From: an uncultured Clostridia bacterium | Lineage (GTDB): Bacteria; Bacillota; Clostridia; TANB77; CAG-508 | Direction: 5' to 3' | NCBI GenBank assembly: GCA_946529215.1 | Contig: CAMMZC010000002.1 | Span: 1 to 64,000 of the forward strand | DNA: 64,000 nucleotides | In this document: piece by piece, positions 45,098 through 54,215 of the stretch | Layout of the letters: each line of letters begins with the position of its first letter | Numbering within the stretch: the stretch's first letter is position 1 | Made by a program: the position numbers and the translations under genes | Notes under the pieces: generated by a model | What the model was told of the DNA's origin: nothing | The model's database searches: none | Seen by the model: the letters and a program-made list of their open reading frames with translations, nothing else

Positions 45098-46570
45098 TTG
45101 TATAAATATAAATTTTCGGTAATAATTCCAATTTATAATGTTGAGGATTATTTAAGAGAAGCTATAGATAGTGTAATAAATCAGACTATAGGCTTTAAAG
45201 ATAATATTCAATTAATTCTAATAAATGATGGAAGCACAGATAAGTCTGAAGAAATTTGTATGGAATATAAACAAAAATACCCTGAAAATGTTATATATGA
45301 AAAACAACAAAATGCTGGAGTAAGCTGTGCAAGAAATACTGGAATAAAATACATAGAAGGTGAATTTGTAAATTTCTTAGATGGTGATGACAAATGGAAT
45401 CTAGATGTTTTTGAAAAGGTTTGGGATTTTATTGAAGAAACGAAAGTAAATATTGTAGCATGTAGAAGAAGATATTTTGAGGCAAGAGAAGATTATACCA
45501 AGTTAGATTATGTATTTGAAGTAAGCAAAGTAATAGATATTGAGCAAGATTACCAATACATTCACTTACATGGAGCATCAACATTTTTGAAATCTAATTT
45601 AGTCCAAATACACAAATTTGATAGTAATCTTAAATATGGCGAAGATATTAAATATATAACGGAAATTATTCTTGAAGAAAAAAGATTCGGAGTCTTAAGA
45701 AATGCTGAATATTACTATAGAAAACGAAATGACAAATCTTCTTTAATGCAAAATTTTATTTCTGATATAAAATGGTATAATCAAACTTTAAATAACTATC
45801 ATCAAAAGGTAGCAGAATTGAGCATAAAAAAATATGGCAAAATTATTGCATATGTGCAATATCTTCTTATGTATGATATAAAAGGCAGAATAAATAAGCA
45901 AATTCCAGATTTTCTTGATGAAGATTCAAAAAAGGAGTATAAAGAAAAAACTTTAGAAATTTTGCGAAAAATTGATGATTACATTATATGTGAACAAAAA
46001 AATTATTATTCCTCAGACAAAATTTTTGCATTATCTTTAAAATATGGAAGAGATATTTCAAAAGAGCTTGAATATAAAGATGGAAAATTATATTTCAACA
46101 ATCTTTCTATAATGTCTTTAAAAAACAATAAGTCTATTTTGAAGATTGGAAATTTTATTATAGAAAAAAATATTTTAAAAATAGATGGTGAAATAATGGT
46201 TCCAATTACTAAAGAAAGATACGAGATATTTGCTGAAAATACAGACAATATATTTTATTTACAAATTTTTGATAAGAATGATAAAACAGCTTTAGAGCAA
46301 AACATAGATAAAGTTTTAACACAGGAAGATAGTTATTTTTCAATAGGTAGAGAAACGAAATTTGAATATAGTTTTTTTACTAAAATAAAATTAAACAAAA
46401 TTAACAATTTAAAGTTTATTTTTGATTTTATGAATGAAAATAGAGAATTTTTAAGTTTTGACATTGCAAATATAAAATATGACAAAAAGCGCTATAAAGT
46501 CAAGATTAAAGACAATTCCGTTTTTATTGAGAAGTATAATTTTTATAAATTTTTATTAAAAAGATTGTAG
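45098..46570 (+). CDS. GT2-family glycosyltransferase with C-terminal extension
   Basis: A 490-aa protein. The N-terminal GT-A domain has SVIIPIYNVEDYLREAIDSV, LINDGSTDKSEE (about 43-54), FLDGDDKW (about 93-100) and GEDIKYI (about 182). From about residue 330 a beta-rich domain follows, with the style of the accessory domains found on teichoic-acid and capsule transferases. The start is TTG 45098, 7-8 bases after GGGGGAG; no ATG fits. It probably adds a side-chain or linkage sugar. Confidence 0.85.
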   Translation: MYKYKFSVIIPIYNVEDYLREAIDSVINQTIGFKDNIQLILINDGSTDKSEEICMEYKQKYPENVIYEKQQNAGVSCARNTGIKYIEGEFVNFLDGDDKWNLDVFEKVWDFIEETKVNIVACRRRYFEAREDYTKLDYVFEVSKVIDIEQDYQYIHLHGASTFLKSNLVQIHKFDSNLKYGEDIKYITEIILEEKRFGVLRNAEYYYRKRNDKSSLMQNFISDIKWYNQTLNNYHQKVAELSIKKYGKIIAYVQYLLMYDIKGRINKQIPDFLDEDSKKEYKEKTLEILRKIDDYIICEQKNYYSSDKIFALSLKYGRDISKELEYKDGKLYFNNLSIMSLKNNKSILKIGNFIIEKNILKIDGEIMVPITKERYEIFAENTDNIFYLQIFDKNDKTALEQNIDKVLTQEDSYFSIGRETKFEYSFFTKIKLNKINNLKFIFDFMNENREFLSFDIANIKYDKKRYKVKIKDNSVFIEKYNFYKFLLKRL

Positions 46571-46633
46571 AATATTGACATTTATTAAATATAACGATAA
46601 AATATAGAAAAATGTAAAAAGGAGAGATTGAAT

Positions 46634-47065
46634 ATGAAAAGAGTATTAACTTATGGAACATTTGACCTATTACATTATGGTCACATTAATTTATTAAAAA
46701 GGGCAAAAGCATTAGGAGATTATTTGGTAGTTGCTGTTTCAACAGATGATTTTAACGAAATAAAAGGAAAAAAAGCATATCATAATTTTGAAACAAGAAA
46801 GATGATGCTAGAAGCGGTAAGATATGTTGATTTAGTTATACCAGAAGAAAACTGGGAACAAAAAATTGATGATGTAAAAAAATATGATATAGATATTGTT
46901 GTTATGGGAAGTGATTGGGCAGGTAGTGATAAATTTGATTATTTAAAAGATTATTGTGAAGTTGTATATTTGCCAAGAACAGAAGGTGTTTCTACAACTC
47001 AAATTAAAGAAGAATTAAATTTGCAAGAACCACAAAATGGTATTAATCAAATCCCAAATACATAA
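46634..47065 (+). CDS. tagD: Glycerol-3-phosphate cytidylyltransferase
   Basis: Makes CDP-glycerol from glycerol-3-phosphate and CTP, the activated donor for the three glycerophosphotransferases in this window. The motifs YGTFDLLHYGHINLLKRA (HxGH nucleotide-binding) and the C-terminal STTQIK (RTEGVSTTQIKEEL) are diagnostic. ATG 46634 is preferred over TTG 46628, with GGAGAG upstream. At 143 aa it is slightly longer than the usual 130 owing to a short polar tail. The ABC exporter genes follow directly. Confidence 0.92.
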   Translation: MKRVLTYGTFDLLHYGHINLLKRAKALGDYLVVAVSTDDFNEIKGKKAYHNFETRKMMLEAVRYVDLVIPEENWEQKIDDVKKYDIDIVVMGSDWAGSDKFDYLKDYCEVVYLPRTEGVSTTQIKEELNLQEPQNGINQIPNT

Positions 47066-47083
47066 TATAGGATGGTGTAAAAT

Positions 47084-47899
47084 TTGGAAGAAGTAAATGA
47101 TTTTATAAAAATAATAAAAGAACATATAGAATATAAACAACAAATTATAAAACTAGCAAGAGCAGATTTAGTTAAAACCTACAGAGGAGCTGCTCTTGGA
47201 TGGTCATGGGCTATAATAAAACCTGTTGTAACAATTTTTGTATATTGGTTTGCATTTGAAATAGGATTAAGAAACGGAAAACCCGTAAATGGTTATCCAT
47301 TTTTCCTTTGGCTTATTTGTGGATTAATTCCCTGGTTTTATATAAGTGATATGCTAACAGGAGGAACAGATGCAGTTAGAAAGTATAGTTATTTGGTTAC
47401 AAAGATGAAATTCCCTGTATCTACTATCCCTACATTTGTTTCACTTTCTAAACTTAGTGTAAATGTAATGCTCATAGGTGTAATGCTATTAATATATTTA
47501 GCTTTTGGAGTAAGGCCAGATATTTATTGGTTACAATTAATTTTTTATATTGTAATTAGCTTTATGCTTTGGACAACTTGGTCATTATTTTCATCGCTAC
47601 TTGCAGCAATTAGTAAGGATTTTGGAAATTTAGTAAAATCATTTGTTTCTGCAGTTTTTTGGCTTTCAGGTATTCTTTGGAATCCTGAAACTGTTAAAAT
47701 TGCTTGGCTAAAAAAAGCATTAATGGCAAATCCAGTTACATACATAGTTAATGGATTTAGAAATTGTTTAATAAATAAGGTTTGGTTTTGGCAACAACCT
47801 AAAAGACTTGCATATTTTGTTATAGCCTGTTTTGTTATGCTTATTTTAGCGTTGTGGGCTTATAGAAAAGTTAGAAAAGATATACCAGACGTATTGTAA
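47084..47899 (+). CDS. tagG: Teichoic-acid-type ABC transporter permease (TagG/RfbA family)
   Basis: A membrane subunit of a polysaccharide/teichoic acid exporter (271 aa, six helices). It starts with a cytoplasmic amphipathic region (KQQIIKLARADLVKTYRGAALGWSW). FLWLICGLIPWFYISD and the C-terminal NPVTYIVNGFRNCLI block are family features. The start is TTG 47084 after AGGATGG. The ATPase partner lies 124 bases downstream at 48024. The pair would export the lipid-linked polymer built from CDP-glycerol. Flippases and this exporter coexist, so at least two export routes are present. Confidence 0.9.
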   Translation: MEEVNDFIKIIKEHIEYKQQIIKLARADLVKTYRGAALGWSWAIIKPVVTIFVYWFAFEIGLRNGKPVNGYPFFLWLICGLIPWFYISDMLTGGTDAVRKYSYLVTKMKFPVSTIPTFVSLSKLSVNVMLIGVMLLIYLAFGVRPDIYWLQLIFYIVISFMLWTTWSLFSSLLAAISKDFGNLVKSFVSAVFWLSGILWNPETVKIAWLKKALMANPVTYIVNGFRNCLINKVWFWQQPKRLAYFVIACFVMLILALWAYRKVRKDIPDVL

Positions 47900-48023
47900 A
47901 GTTGAATAATAATTACAATTTTGCCTAGCCAAAATACCAATTCTTTTCGAACGGCGAGTAAGAAGACAAAACAATCCAAACGATAATAGTAAATTTACAG
48001 ATTAAAGGAATGAGGTTCAGTAA

Positions 48024-48761
48024 ATGAGTGAAGATGTAGTAATTAATTTTAATAAAGTTACAAAAACATATAAACTATATAAAGATGACAAAAAAAGACT
48101 TTTAGGTTTAATTTTTAAAAATATAAAATGCAAAGAAAATAATGCTGTAAATAATGTATCTTTTGTCGTTAAAAAGGGAGAAAGTGTTGCGCTTTTTGGG
48201 AAAAATGGTGCAGGAAAGTCAACTATTCTTAAATTAATAACAGAAGTTACATATCCAACTCAAGGCACAATTGAAGTAAATGGAAGAGTTAGTGCATTAT
48301 TAGAACTTACTTCAGGATTTGATCAAGAGTTTACAGGAAGAGAGAATATATATCTAAAAGGACAACTTTTAGGTCTTAAAAATGATGAAATTAAAGAACT
48401 AGAAAAAACAATTATAGATTTTGCAGAAATTGGAGAATATATAGATCAACCTGTAAGAACTTATTCAAGTGGTATGAAAGCAAGACTTGGTTTTTCTATA
48501 AATGTAAATATCAGACCAGAAATATTTATAGTTGACGAGGCTTTAAGTGTTGGAGATGAAGCTTTTAGAAGAAAATGTGTTGCAAAAGTAAGAGAAATTA
48601 TGAGTAAAAAAGATGTTACATTGTTATTTGTTACACATGCTACAATGACAGCTAAAGATTTTTGTACAAGAGGAATTGTTATGAAAAAAGGTAAAGCAAT
48701 TTATGATGGACCTATAGATAATGCAATTGAGGAATATGAAAAAATATTAGAGAAAAAATAA
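48024..48761 (+). CDS. tagH: Teichoic-acid-type ABC transporter ATP-binding protein
   Basis: The ATPase partner of TagG, 245 aa. Walker A GKNGAGKST (about 58-66), Q-loop region VSALLELTSGFDQEFTGREN (typical of the TagH/RfbB subfamily), signature YSSGMKAR, Walker B IFIVDEAL and switch His in FVTHATM. The N-terminal NKVTKTYKLYKDDKKRLLGL is also characteristic. It lacks the long C-terminal extension of some TagH/Wzt proteins, so it probably recognises no special glycan end. SD is weak to moderate (GGAATGAGG). Confidence 0.9.
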   Translation: MSEDVVINFNKVTKTYKLYKDDKKRLLGLIFKNIKCKENNAVNNVSFVVKKGESVALFGKNGAGKSTILKLITEVTYPTQGTIEVNGRVSALLELTSGFDQEFTGRENIYLKGQLLGLKNDEIKELEKTIIDFAEIGEYIDQPVRTYSSGMKARLGFSINVNIRPEIFIVDEALSVGDEAFRRKCVAKVREIMSKKDVTLLFVTHATMTAKDFCTRGIVMKKGKAIYDGPIDNAIEEYEKILEKK

Positions 48762-48929
48762 ACAATAAGTAGTACTAGCTATAAAGTCTAAATTTAGCAA
48801 TTTATATATTAATCAATTTTTTTGTAATATAATTGTAACATAAATGTAATATAATAGATATTGAAAAAAAGATACATAAGTGCTATTATATTTATAGCGT
48901 AATAATAAACTAAAGATAGGAGGAAAAAA

Positions 48930-49268
48930 ATGATAGTATTAAATATAGCAAATCCATTAACTTTATTTTTAATTGTAATAGCAATAGGGTTATTAGTTTT
49001 CCTAGGACAAGAAGTTAAAAAAAGTATTGCAGTTGCTATACCATTATTTGTATTTTTAGTTTTACTAATTATACATGTTGGTCAAATAGCATCTTTATCA
49101 GCTGAATTAGCTTATCTTTCAGGAACACTATACAAATGTATAGCTTTAGATTTCTTATTTATACTTATAACATTCTTTGCTTATTTATGGGTTGATGATA
49201 TAGAGGCAAAGGCAAATAACATTAAAAGCATTGATAATAGTTTAGATTGGTTTTGGAAAGAAGTATAA
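48930..49268 (+). CDS. Small membrane protein of unknown function
   Basis: A 112-aa very hydrophobic protein with three membrane helices at about 9-25, 33-53 and 72-92. It ends in an acidic segment containing DDIEAKANNIKSIDNSLDWFW. The ribosome site AGGAGG is perfect. It stands alone, between the TagH gene and the convergent spoIVA, and ends at a bidirectional terminator. I do not recognise a family. Confidence 0.7.
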   Translation: MIVLNIANPLTLFLIVIAIGLLVFLGQEVKKSIAVAIPLFVFLVLLIIHVGQIASLSAELAYLSGTLYKCIALDFLFILITFFAYLWVDDIEAKANNIKSIDNSLDWFWKEV

Positions 49269-49305
49269 AAAAATGGCAACTTTTTAGTAAGTTGCCACTT
49301 TTTTT
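49268..49305. terminator. Bidirectional terminator between the small membrane protein and spoIVA
   Basis: The stem TGGCAACTT (49274-49282) pairs with AAGTTGCCA (49289-49297), flanked by A and T runs. It can end both convergent transcripts. Confidence 0.85.
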
Positions 49306-50782
49306 ATAAAATTATGCAAATCAATCCACCACTTCCTTCATTTACAATTCTTTCAAGAGTTTCTTGAAGTTTTAATTGAGCTTCTTCAGGCATTTTAGAA
49401 AGCTTAGTTTGTAGACCTTCATTTACAAGAGAATGCAAACTTTTTCCAAAAATATTAGATTCCCATATTTTTTTAGGATCATTTTCAAATTCAGAAAGTA
49501 GGTAATTTACTAGCTCTTCAGATTGTTTTTCTGAGCCAACAATAGGCGATACTTCGGTTTCGATATTTGCTTTTATAATATGAAGGCTTGGAGCTGTAGC
49601 TTTAAGTTTGACACCAAATCGAGATCCCTGTTTTACCATTTCAGGTTCATCTAGGATAAGTTCATCAATTGTAGGAGTAACAATTCCATATCCTTTTCTA
49701 TCTACATCGTCAAGAGCTGTTGCAATTTTATCATAACGAGTTTTAGTTTTTGAAAGATCACTAATAATAGAAAATAAATCACCTTCATTATTTATTTGAA
49801 CACCCGTCATTTCAGTTAAAACATTATAAAATAAGTCATCTCTTAATCCTATAGAAATATTTACATTTCCTGTTCCAAGCATAATATTATCAGTATTAGC
49901 ATTTGAAATAATATCTGTTTTTGAAATCTTTTTTACACTAGGTGAAATTTCTCTTAAAAGTTTTATATCCCCAAATGAGTCGCGAATTTCTGTAAATAGT
50001 TTTGTTTTTAAATTATGGTCTAGGTCTAGACCATTTACCCATGCAGGAAATTTAAAATTAATTTGGCTTATAGGAAATTCATACAAAATGTTTGAAAAAA
50101 TATTTGTAATATCATCTAAATTCAAATTTGCACAATTTATAGGAATGATTGTAGAGTCATATTTTTGGCTTAATTCATTTGCTAAACTAATTGTAGAAGA
50201 ATCATTTGGATGCTCAGAATTCAAAAGAATTACAAAAGGTTTATTTATTGCTTTTAATTCAGAAACCACTCTTTCTTCAGCTTTAACATAATCTTCTCTC
50301 GGAATTTCTGTAATAGAACCATCTGTTGTAATCAAAATTCCAATTGTAGAATGTTCTTCAATAACTTTTTTTGTACCTATTTCTGCAGCTTGTTCAAAAG
50401 GCATTTCTTCATCTGACCATGGAGTTTTAACCATTCTTGGTCTTTCATCTTCTGTTGCCCCAATGCTATTTGGAATTAAGTAGCCAACACAATCAACTAA
50501 TCGAGTTTTTAATTTAAGGTTATTGTCAATCGTAATTTCAATTGCTTCATTAGGTACAAATTTAGGTTCTGTTGTCATTATAGTTTTACCAGCAGCACTT
50601 TGTGGAAGCTCGTCTTGAGCTCTTTCTTTTTTGTACTCATTATCAATATTTGGAATTACTAGCAAATCCATAAAATTTTTAATAAAAGTAGATTTACCAG
50701 TTCGTACAGGCCCAACCACCCCAACATAGATATCTCCATCTGTTCTTTTTGCGATATCTTCGTATAATCCTAGATTTTCCAT
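49304..50782 (-). CDS. spoIVA: Stage IV sporulation protein A (spore coat morphogenetic ATPase)
   Basis: SpoIVA coats the forespore membrane and polymerises with ATP hydrolysis to anchor the spore coat. The 492-aa protein shows GPVRTGKS (Walker A, about 24-31), a Walker-B-like RLVDCVGYL and the family C-terminus GGLICIIL, which is needed for membrane association. Length matches B. subtilis. The start ATG is preceded by GGGAGG on the minus strand. A mother-cell (sigma-E-type) promoter is expected; CATATTT and CATATAAAT on the minus strand near 50910-50935 are a tentative match. This gene shows that the organism belongs to an endospore-forming lineage. Confidence 0.95.
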   Translation of the reverse strand: MENLGLYEDIAKRTDGDIYVGVVGPVRTGKSTFIKNFMDLLVIPNIDNEYKKERAQDELPQSAAGKTIMTTEPKFVPNEAIEITIDNNLKLKTRLVDCVGYLIPNSIGATEDERPRMVKTPWSDEEMPFEQAAEIGTKKVIEEHSTIGILITTDGSITEIPREDYVKAEERVVSELKAINKPFVILLNSEHPNDSSTISLANELSQKYDSTIIPINCANLNLDDITNIFSNILYEFPISQINFKFPAWVNGLDLDHNLKTKLFTEIRDSFGDIKLLREISPSVKKISKTDIISNANTDNIMLGTGNVNISIGLRDDLFYNVLTEMTGVQINNEGDLFSIISDLSKTKTRYDKIATALDDVDRKGYGIVTPTIDELILDEPEMVKQGSRFGVKLKATAPSLHIIKANIETEVSPIVGSEKQSEELVNYLLSEFENDPKKIWESNIFGKSLHSLVNEGLQTKLSKMPEEAQLKLQETLERIVNEGSGGLICIIL

Positions 50783-50859
50783 CTATTTTACCTCCCTTAA
50801 TTTGTGGAATTTTTAAAAATGGGGATTTGTTTCATTTTGTAGCTATTATAAAAAACGAA

Positions 50860-50920
50860 CTTCCTCCATATAAATTCCTAAAGTGTTTGTACTAAACTTT
50901 AGTTAATTTATATGAGGAAG
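50860..50920. repeat. Long inverted repeat upstream of spoIVA
   Basis: Arms of 25 bases (50860-50884 and 50896-50920) match at about 22 positions, with compensating one-base bulges, around an 11-base loop. It lies in the spoIVA leader, or between its promoter and gene. It could be a structured 5' untranslated region or a small mobile-element remnant. Confidence 0.75.
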
Positions 50921-51006
50921 ATTTGGAAATATGATAAATAGTTTTTTATTATTTGAATTGCGTTAAAGTGATTACCATTAAATAATATAATTTATATGTG
51001 TTTGTT

Positions 51007-51396
51007 TTAAGCTAATTTAGATTGTAGTTCTTGTATTTGAATGTCATGTCTTTTTATATGTTGAGACGTTTCATAATTTGTTTTATAAACATCTCGTATA
51101 ATGTCAGAAGCAGCTTCTATATTTATTTTTGTCTCTTTTCTAAATTCAGCTTGATTTTTAGCAAGTTCTTTAATATCAGATTTAATTTGAATATTGTCTT
51201 TTTCAAGAGCATCTATTTTACTAGTAAACTTCTTATCAAGAGCATCTATTTTACCAGTAAACTTCTTATCAAGAGCATCTATTTTACAATTAAGTTCTGC
51301 TTTTATTTCAACTCTAAAATCATTAAAAGCACATTGTAAATTATTTAATCCTTTTGCCATTGAAATTAACAATTCGTCTCTTTGTTCATTTGTCAT
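51007..51396 (-). CDS. Coiled-coil protein with tandem 11-residue repeats
   Basis: A 129-aa protein, almost wholly helical and charged. An 11-residue unit KIDALDKKFT(G/S) repeats two to three times (about residues 38-64). Coiled-coil helices flank it. The start is ATG 51396, right after AGGAGGTGA; an in-frame GTG sits inside that SD. A perfect promoter lies upstream (51506-51534, minus strand). No membrane or enzyme motif is seen. The function is unknown; the repeats may set a helix length, as in cytoskeletal or structural proteins. Confidence 0.7.
   Translation of the reverse strand: MTNEQRDELLISMAKGLNNLQCAFNDFRVEIKAELNCKIDALDKKFTGKIDALDKKFTSKIDALEKDNIQIKSDIKELAKNQAEFRKETKINIEAASDIIRDVYKTNYETSQHIKRHDIQIQELQSKLA
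51205..51287. repeat. 33-bp in-frame tandem repeat
   Basis: Two complete 33-bp units (51205-51237 and 51238-51270, one mismatch) and a 17-base partial third (51271-51287), inside the coiled-coil gene. Confidence 0.9.
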
Positions 51397-51505
51397 TATT
51401 ATCACCTCCTCAATGACACAGTAAAAAGTGGTATAAAGATTGAGATTAATAATTCTTATTAAATTTGGGATGTAAAGAAAATTGATTTAAATCAAATTTG
51501 AACAA

Positions 51506-51534
51506 ATTATACTATAAGTTAGAATATATGTCAA
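51506..51534 (-). promoter_or_regulatory. Consensus promoter of the coiled-coil gene
   Basis: On the minus strand TTGACA (51534-51529), 17 bases, TATAAT (51511-51506). Apart from this promoter and the pyrH promoter, the 51397-51773 gap shows nothing else I can name. Confidence 0.75.
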
Positions 51535-51679
51535 TAGAAAAATTAAAATTTAATTAAAAAATATGTATATGTTCTGGTAGACTTCTTTACAAGTAGGCAG
51601 ATAAAAATTAAAAAAGGTCAATTGAAAAAGTAATTTCTAGTTGAAATATTTAAAAAATTTAAAAATCTTCAAAACACTA

Positions 51680-51708
51680 TTGTTATTTTTAAAAAACTAT
51701 GATAGAAT
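51680..51708 (+). promoter_or_regulatory. Promoter of the pyrH-frr run
   Basis: TTGTTA (51680-51685), 17 bases, TAGAAT (51703-51708), 65 bases before the pyrH ATG. A TATAAT at 51713-51718 is an alternative -10. Confidence 0.5.
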
Positions 51709-51773
51709 GCGTATAATGAGTTTTACATATTATTTAAATTAGTAATATATTAAAAAATAAGGAGGAGTAAAAA

Positions 51774-52487
51774 ATGTCAGAAGCAAAGTATAAAAGAATA
51801 CTTTTAAAACTAAGTGGAGAGGCATTAGCAGGTGCAGACAAAACAGGAATAAACATTGAAGTAGTAGGAAAAATATGTGACAAAGTAAAAGAAGTAGTTG
51901 AGATGGGAGTAGAAGTTGCTATAGTTGTTGGAGGAGGAAATTTCTGGAGAGGCAGACGTAACGGAGAACAAATGGAAAAAACAACAGCCGACTATATGGG
52001 AATGCTTGCAACAGCAATGAATGCATTAGCACTTCAAGATGCAATAGAAGCAAGAGGTGTATATACAAGAGTTCAAACAGCAATCGAGATGAGAGAAATC
52101 GCAGAACCATTTATAAAAAGAAAAGCATTAAAACATTTAGGAAGAGGTAGAGTTGTAATATTTGCATGTGGTACAGGAAGTCCATTTTTTACAACAGATA
52201 CAGGAGCTGCATTAAGAGCTGCAGAAATCGAAGCAGATGCTATTTTGCTTGGAAAAGCAATTGATGGAGTGTACACAGCAGACCCTAAACTTGACCCTAC
52301 AGCAACAAAATATGATGAAATTACATATCAAGAAGTTTTAGAAAAAGATTTAAAAGTTATGGATTCAACTTCAACAGCACTATGTAAAGATAACAATATT
52401 CCATTAGTTGTATTTGGAATAGCAGATCCAGAAAACATAGTTAGAGCGGTTTGTGGTGAAAAAATAGGAACTGTTGTAAGAAATTAA
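51774..52487 (+). CDS. pyrH: UMP kinase
   Basis: Phosphorylates UMP to UDP in pyrimidine nucleotide synthesis. Family motifs: [13 protein letters not shown] at the N-terminus, [11 protein letters not shown] (about 56-66), [17 protein letters not shown] (about 76-92) and [18 protein letters not shown] (about 140-157). The 237-aa length is normal. It is followed by frr, the standard neighbour. SD AAGGAGGAG is strong. UDP made here also feeds UDP-sugar synthesis. Confidence 0.95.
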   Translation: MSEAKYKRILLKLSGEALAGADKTGINIEVVGKICDKVKEVVEMGVEVAIVVGGGNFWRGRRNGEQMEKTTADYMGMLATAMNALALQDAIEARGVYTRVQTAIEMREIAEPFIKRKALKHLGRGRVVIFACGTGSPFFTTDTGAALRAAEIEADAILLGKAIDGVYTADPKLDPTATKYDEITYQEVLEKDLKVMDSTSTALCKDNNIPLVVFGIADPENIVRAVCGEKIGTVVRN

Positions 52488-52492
52488 ATTTT

Positions 52493-52582
52493 GAGGTTCT
52501 TTTTGGGGACGGAGGAAAAAAGTAACCTCATAAACAAAAAGTGTCTCAACAAAAAAGTTTTGGAGGTCGACAAAAAAGAACC
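52493..52582. repeat. REP/MITE-like palindromic element between pyrH and frr
   Basis: GGTTCTTTTT (52495-52504) is inverted as AAAAAGAACC at the right end (52573-52582). An inner GAGGTT/AACCTC pair (52493-52498, 52524-52529) makes a second stem. It contains TTTTGGGGACGG (52501-52512), which also occurs alone at 7051-7062 after the ABC exporter. Its GC content and repetition differ from the surroundings. Confidence 0.55.
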
Positions 52583-52615
52583 AACACCAATTGAAAAAGA
52601 AAGGATATGATTATT

Positions 52616-53164
52616 ATGGATTATACAGAAATTAAAGAAAAAATGACAAAAACATTAGATAATTTAACAGAAAAATTATCAGAAGTAAGAGCAGGAAGGG
52701 CTAATCCTTCAATATTAAACAAGGTAAAAATAGATTATTATGGAACACCAACTCCAATTAATCAAGTTGCTGGAATTTCAGTACCAGAGGCTAGAATGAT
52801 TATGATTCAACCATGGGATGTAAGCATTTTAAAGGAAATTGAAAAAGCTATTTTAGCATCAGAAATTGGAATTAATCCAAATAATGATGGTAAAGTTATA
52901 AGACTTGTATTTCCTGAACTTACAGAGGAAAGAAGAAAAGAATTAGTTAAAGAAATTAAAAAATATGCAGAAGATGCTAAAGTTGCAATTAGAAATGCTA
53001 GACGTGATGGAATAGATAAAGCAAAAGCTATGCAAAAAGATGGCGAAATAACAGAAGATGATCTTAAATTAGCTGAAGCAGAAATTCAAAAAATTACAGA
53101 TAAAAATGTTGAAGAAGTTGATAAGATTATTAGTGCTAAAGAAACCGAAATCATGTCAATATAG
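52616..53164 (+). CDS. frr: Ribosome recycling factor
   Basis: Splits post-termination ribosomes together with EF-G. The 182-aa protein shows the diagnostic VRAGRANPSILNKVKIDYYGTP... start, the IQPWD segment (about 70), and LTEERRKELVK followed by RNARRDGIDKAK. ATG 52616 is chosen because it lies ten bases after AAGGA; ATG 52607 is only one base away from the SD. It follows pyrH across a REP-like element, so the two may still be co-transcribed. Confidence 0.95.
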   Translation: MDYTEIKEKMTKTLDNLTEKLSEVRAGRANPSILNKVKIDYYGTPTPINQVAGISVPEARMIMIQPWDVSILKEIEKAILASEIGINPNNDGKVIRLVFPELTEERRKELVKEIKKYAEDAKVAIRNARRDGIDKAKAMQKDGEITEDDLKLAEAEIQKITDKNVEEVDKIISAKETEIMSI

Positions 53165-53253
53165 GGTTAGGAAATAGTTGACTTTTTGCTTAGCCAAAGT
53201 TCAATGTTTTTCAATAGAAATTTTATAAAATTGAATATAAAAAGGAATAAAAA

Positions 53254-54144
53254 ATGGATTTTAAAGAAAAATTAAAAAAATATCAAAAAATAATAGAAAA
53301 TGAATTAGCAAAATATATAAAGGACAAAAACTGCCCTGAAAAAACATTAAATGATTCAATGGAATATAGCTTAATGGCTGGAGGGAAAAGATTAAGGCCT
53401 ATTCTTATATTATCAACTTACAAGATTTTTAAAGATAATATTGAATGTTGTATGCCTTATGCAGTTGCAATTGAAATGATTCACAATTTCTCACTTATAC
53501 ATGATGATTTACCTGCAATAGACAATGATGATTTTAGACATGGTAAACTTACAAATCATAAAAGATTTAATGAGTCTACTGCAATACTTGCAGGTGATGG
53601 TTTAATGAATTATGCATATTATGTAATAAGTGAAGATTTGAAAAATACTACAGATGTGCAAGAATTGAAAATAAAAATTAATATATTCAATGAATTAACA
53701 GTTGCAATTGATAGAATGATTGCAGGAGAACAGGTAGATACAGAATTTGAAGGAAAACCTATTTCGTCAGATTATTTGGAATATATGCATAAAAATAAAA
53801 CAGGGGCTTTGATTAGGCTTTGTGTAAGAATTGGCGCAATTCTTGGTGGAGCTGATGAAGAACAATTGGAAGAATTAACTTCTTATGCAGAAAAAATTGG
53901 TTTAGCTTTTCAAATTAAAGATGATATTCTGTCTGAAGAAGGAGACGAACTAATTACTGGTAAGCCTGTTGGAAATGACAGAGAAAAAAACAAATGCACT
54001 TATGTTACAAAATATGGATTGCAAGAGTCAAAAGAAATATTAGAAAAAATTATTTCAGAAGCAGTAGAAATTACATCTAAACATGGAGAAAAAGGTGAAT
54101 TTTTAAAAGAACTTGCTATTTATATAAAAGAGAGAAATAAATAA
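53254..54144 (+). CDS. ispA: Short-chain prenyl (farnesyl/geranyl) diphosphate synthase
   Basis: Condenses isopentenyl diphosphate with allylic diphosphates to make farnesyl diphosphate, the precursor of undecaprenyl phosphate. The first Asp-rich motif is in HDDLPAIDNDD (about 83-93), the second in KDDILSEEGD (about 222-231). AGGKRLRPIL (about 42-51) binds diphosphate. Two residues between the first Asps (DDxxxxD) fit a FPP-type synthase. 296 aa, normal. It is followed by uppS, which uses its product. Confidence 0.92.
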   Translation: MDFKEKLKKYQKIIENELAKYIKDKNCPEKTLNDSMEYSLMAGGKRLRPILILSTYKIFKDNIECCMPYAVAIEMIHNFSLIHDDLPAIDNDDFRHGKLTNHKRFNESTAILAGDGLMNYAYYVISEDLKNTTDVQELKIKINIFNELTVAIDRMIAGEQVDTEFEGKPISSDYLEYMHKNKTGALIRLCVRIGAILGGADEEQLEELTSYAEKIGLAFQIKDDILSEEGDELITGKPVGNDREKNKCTYVTKYGLQESKEILEKIISEAVEITSKHGEKGEFLKELAIYIKERNK

Positions 54145-54215
54145 GAAAAGTGACTTTATCATATGTATAGGCTGCTTTGAAACAAGCGAATCAAAAAAAT
54201 AAAAGGGGAAAATAA

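Noticed and set aside
47915..53230. Similar TTTTTGC(T/C)TAGCCAAA sequences upstream of tagH (about 47920) and ispA (about 53185)
   Set aside because: Only about a dozen bases match, with no symmetry or shared spacing; probably chance.
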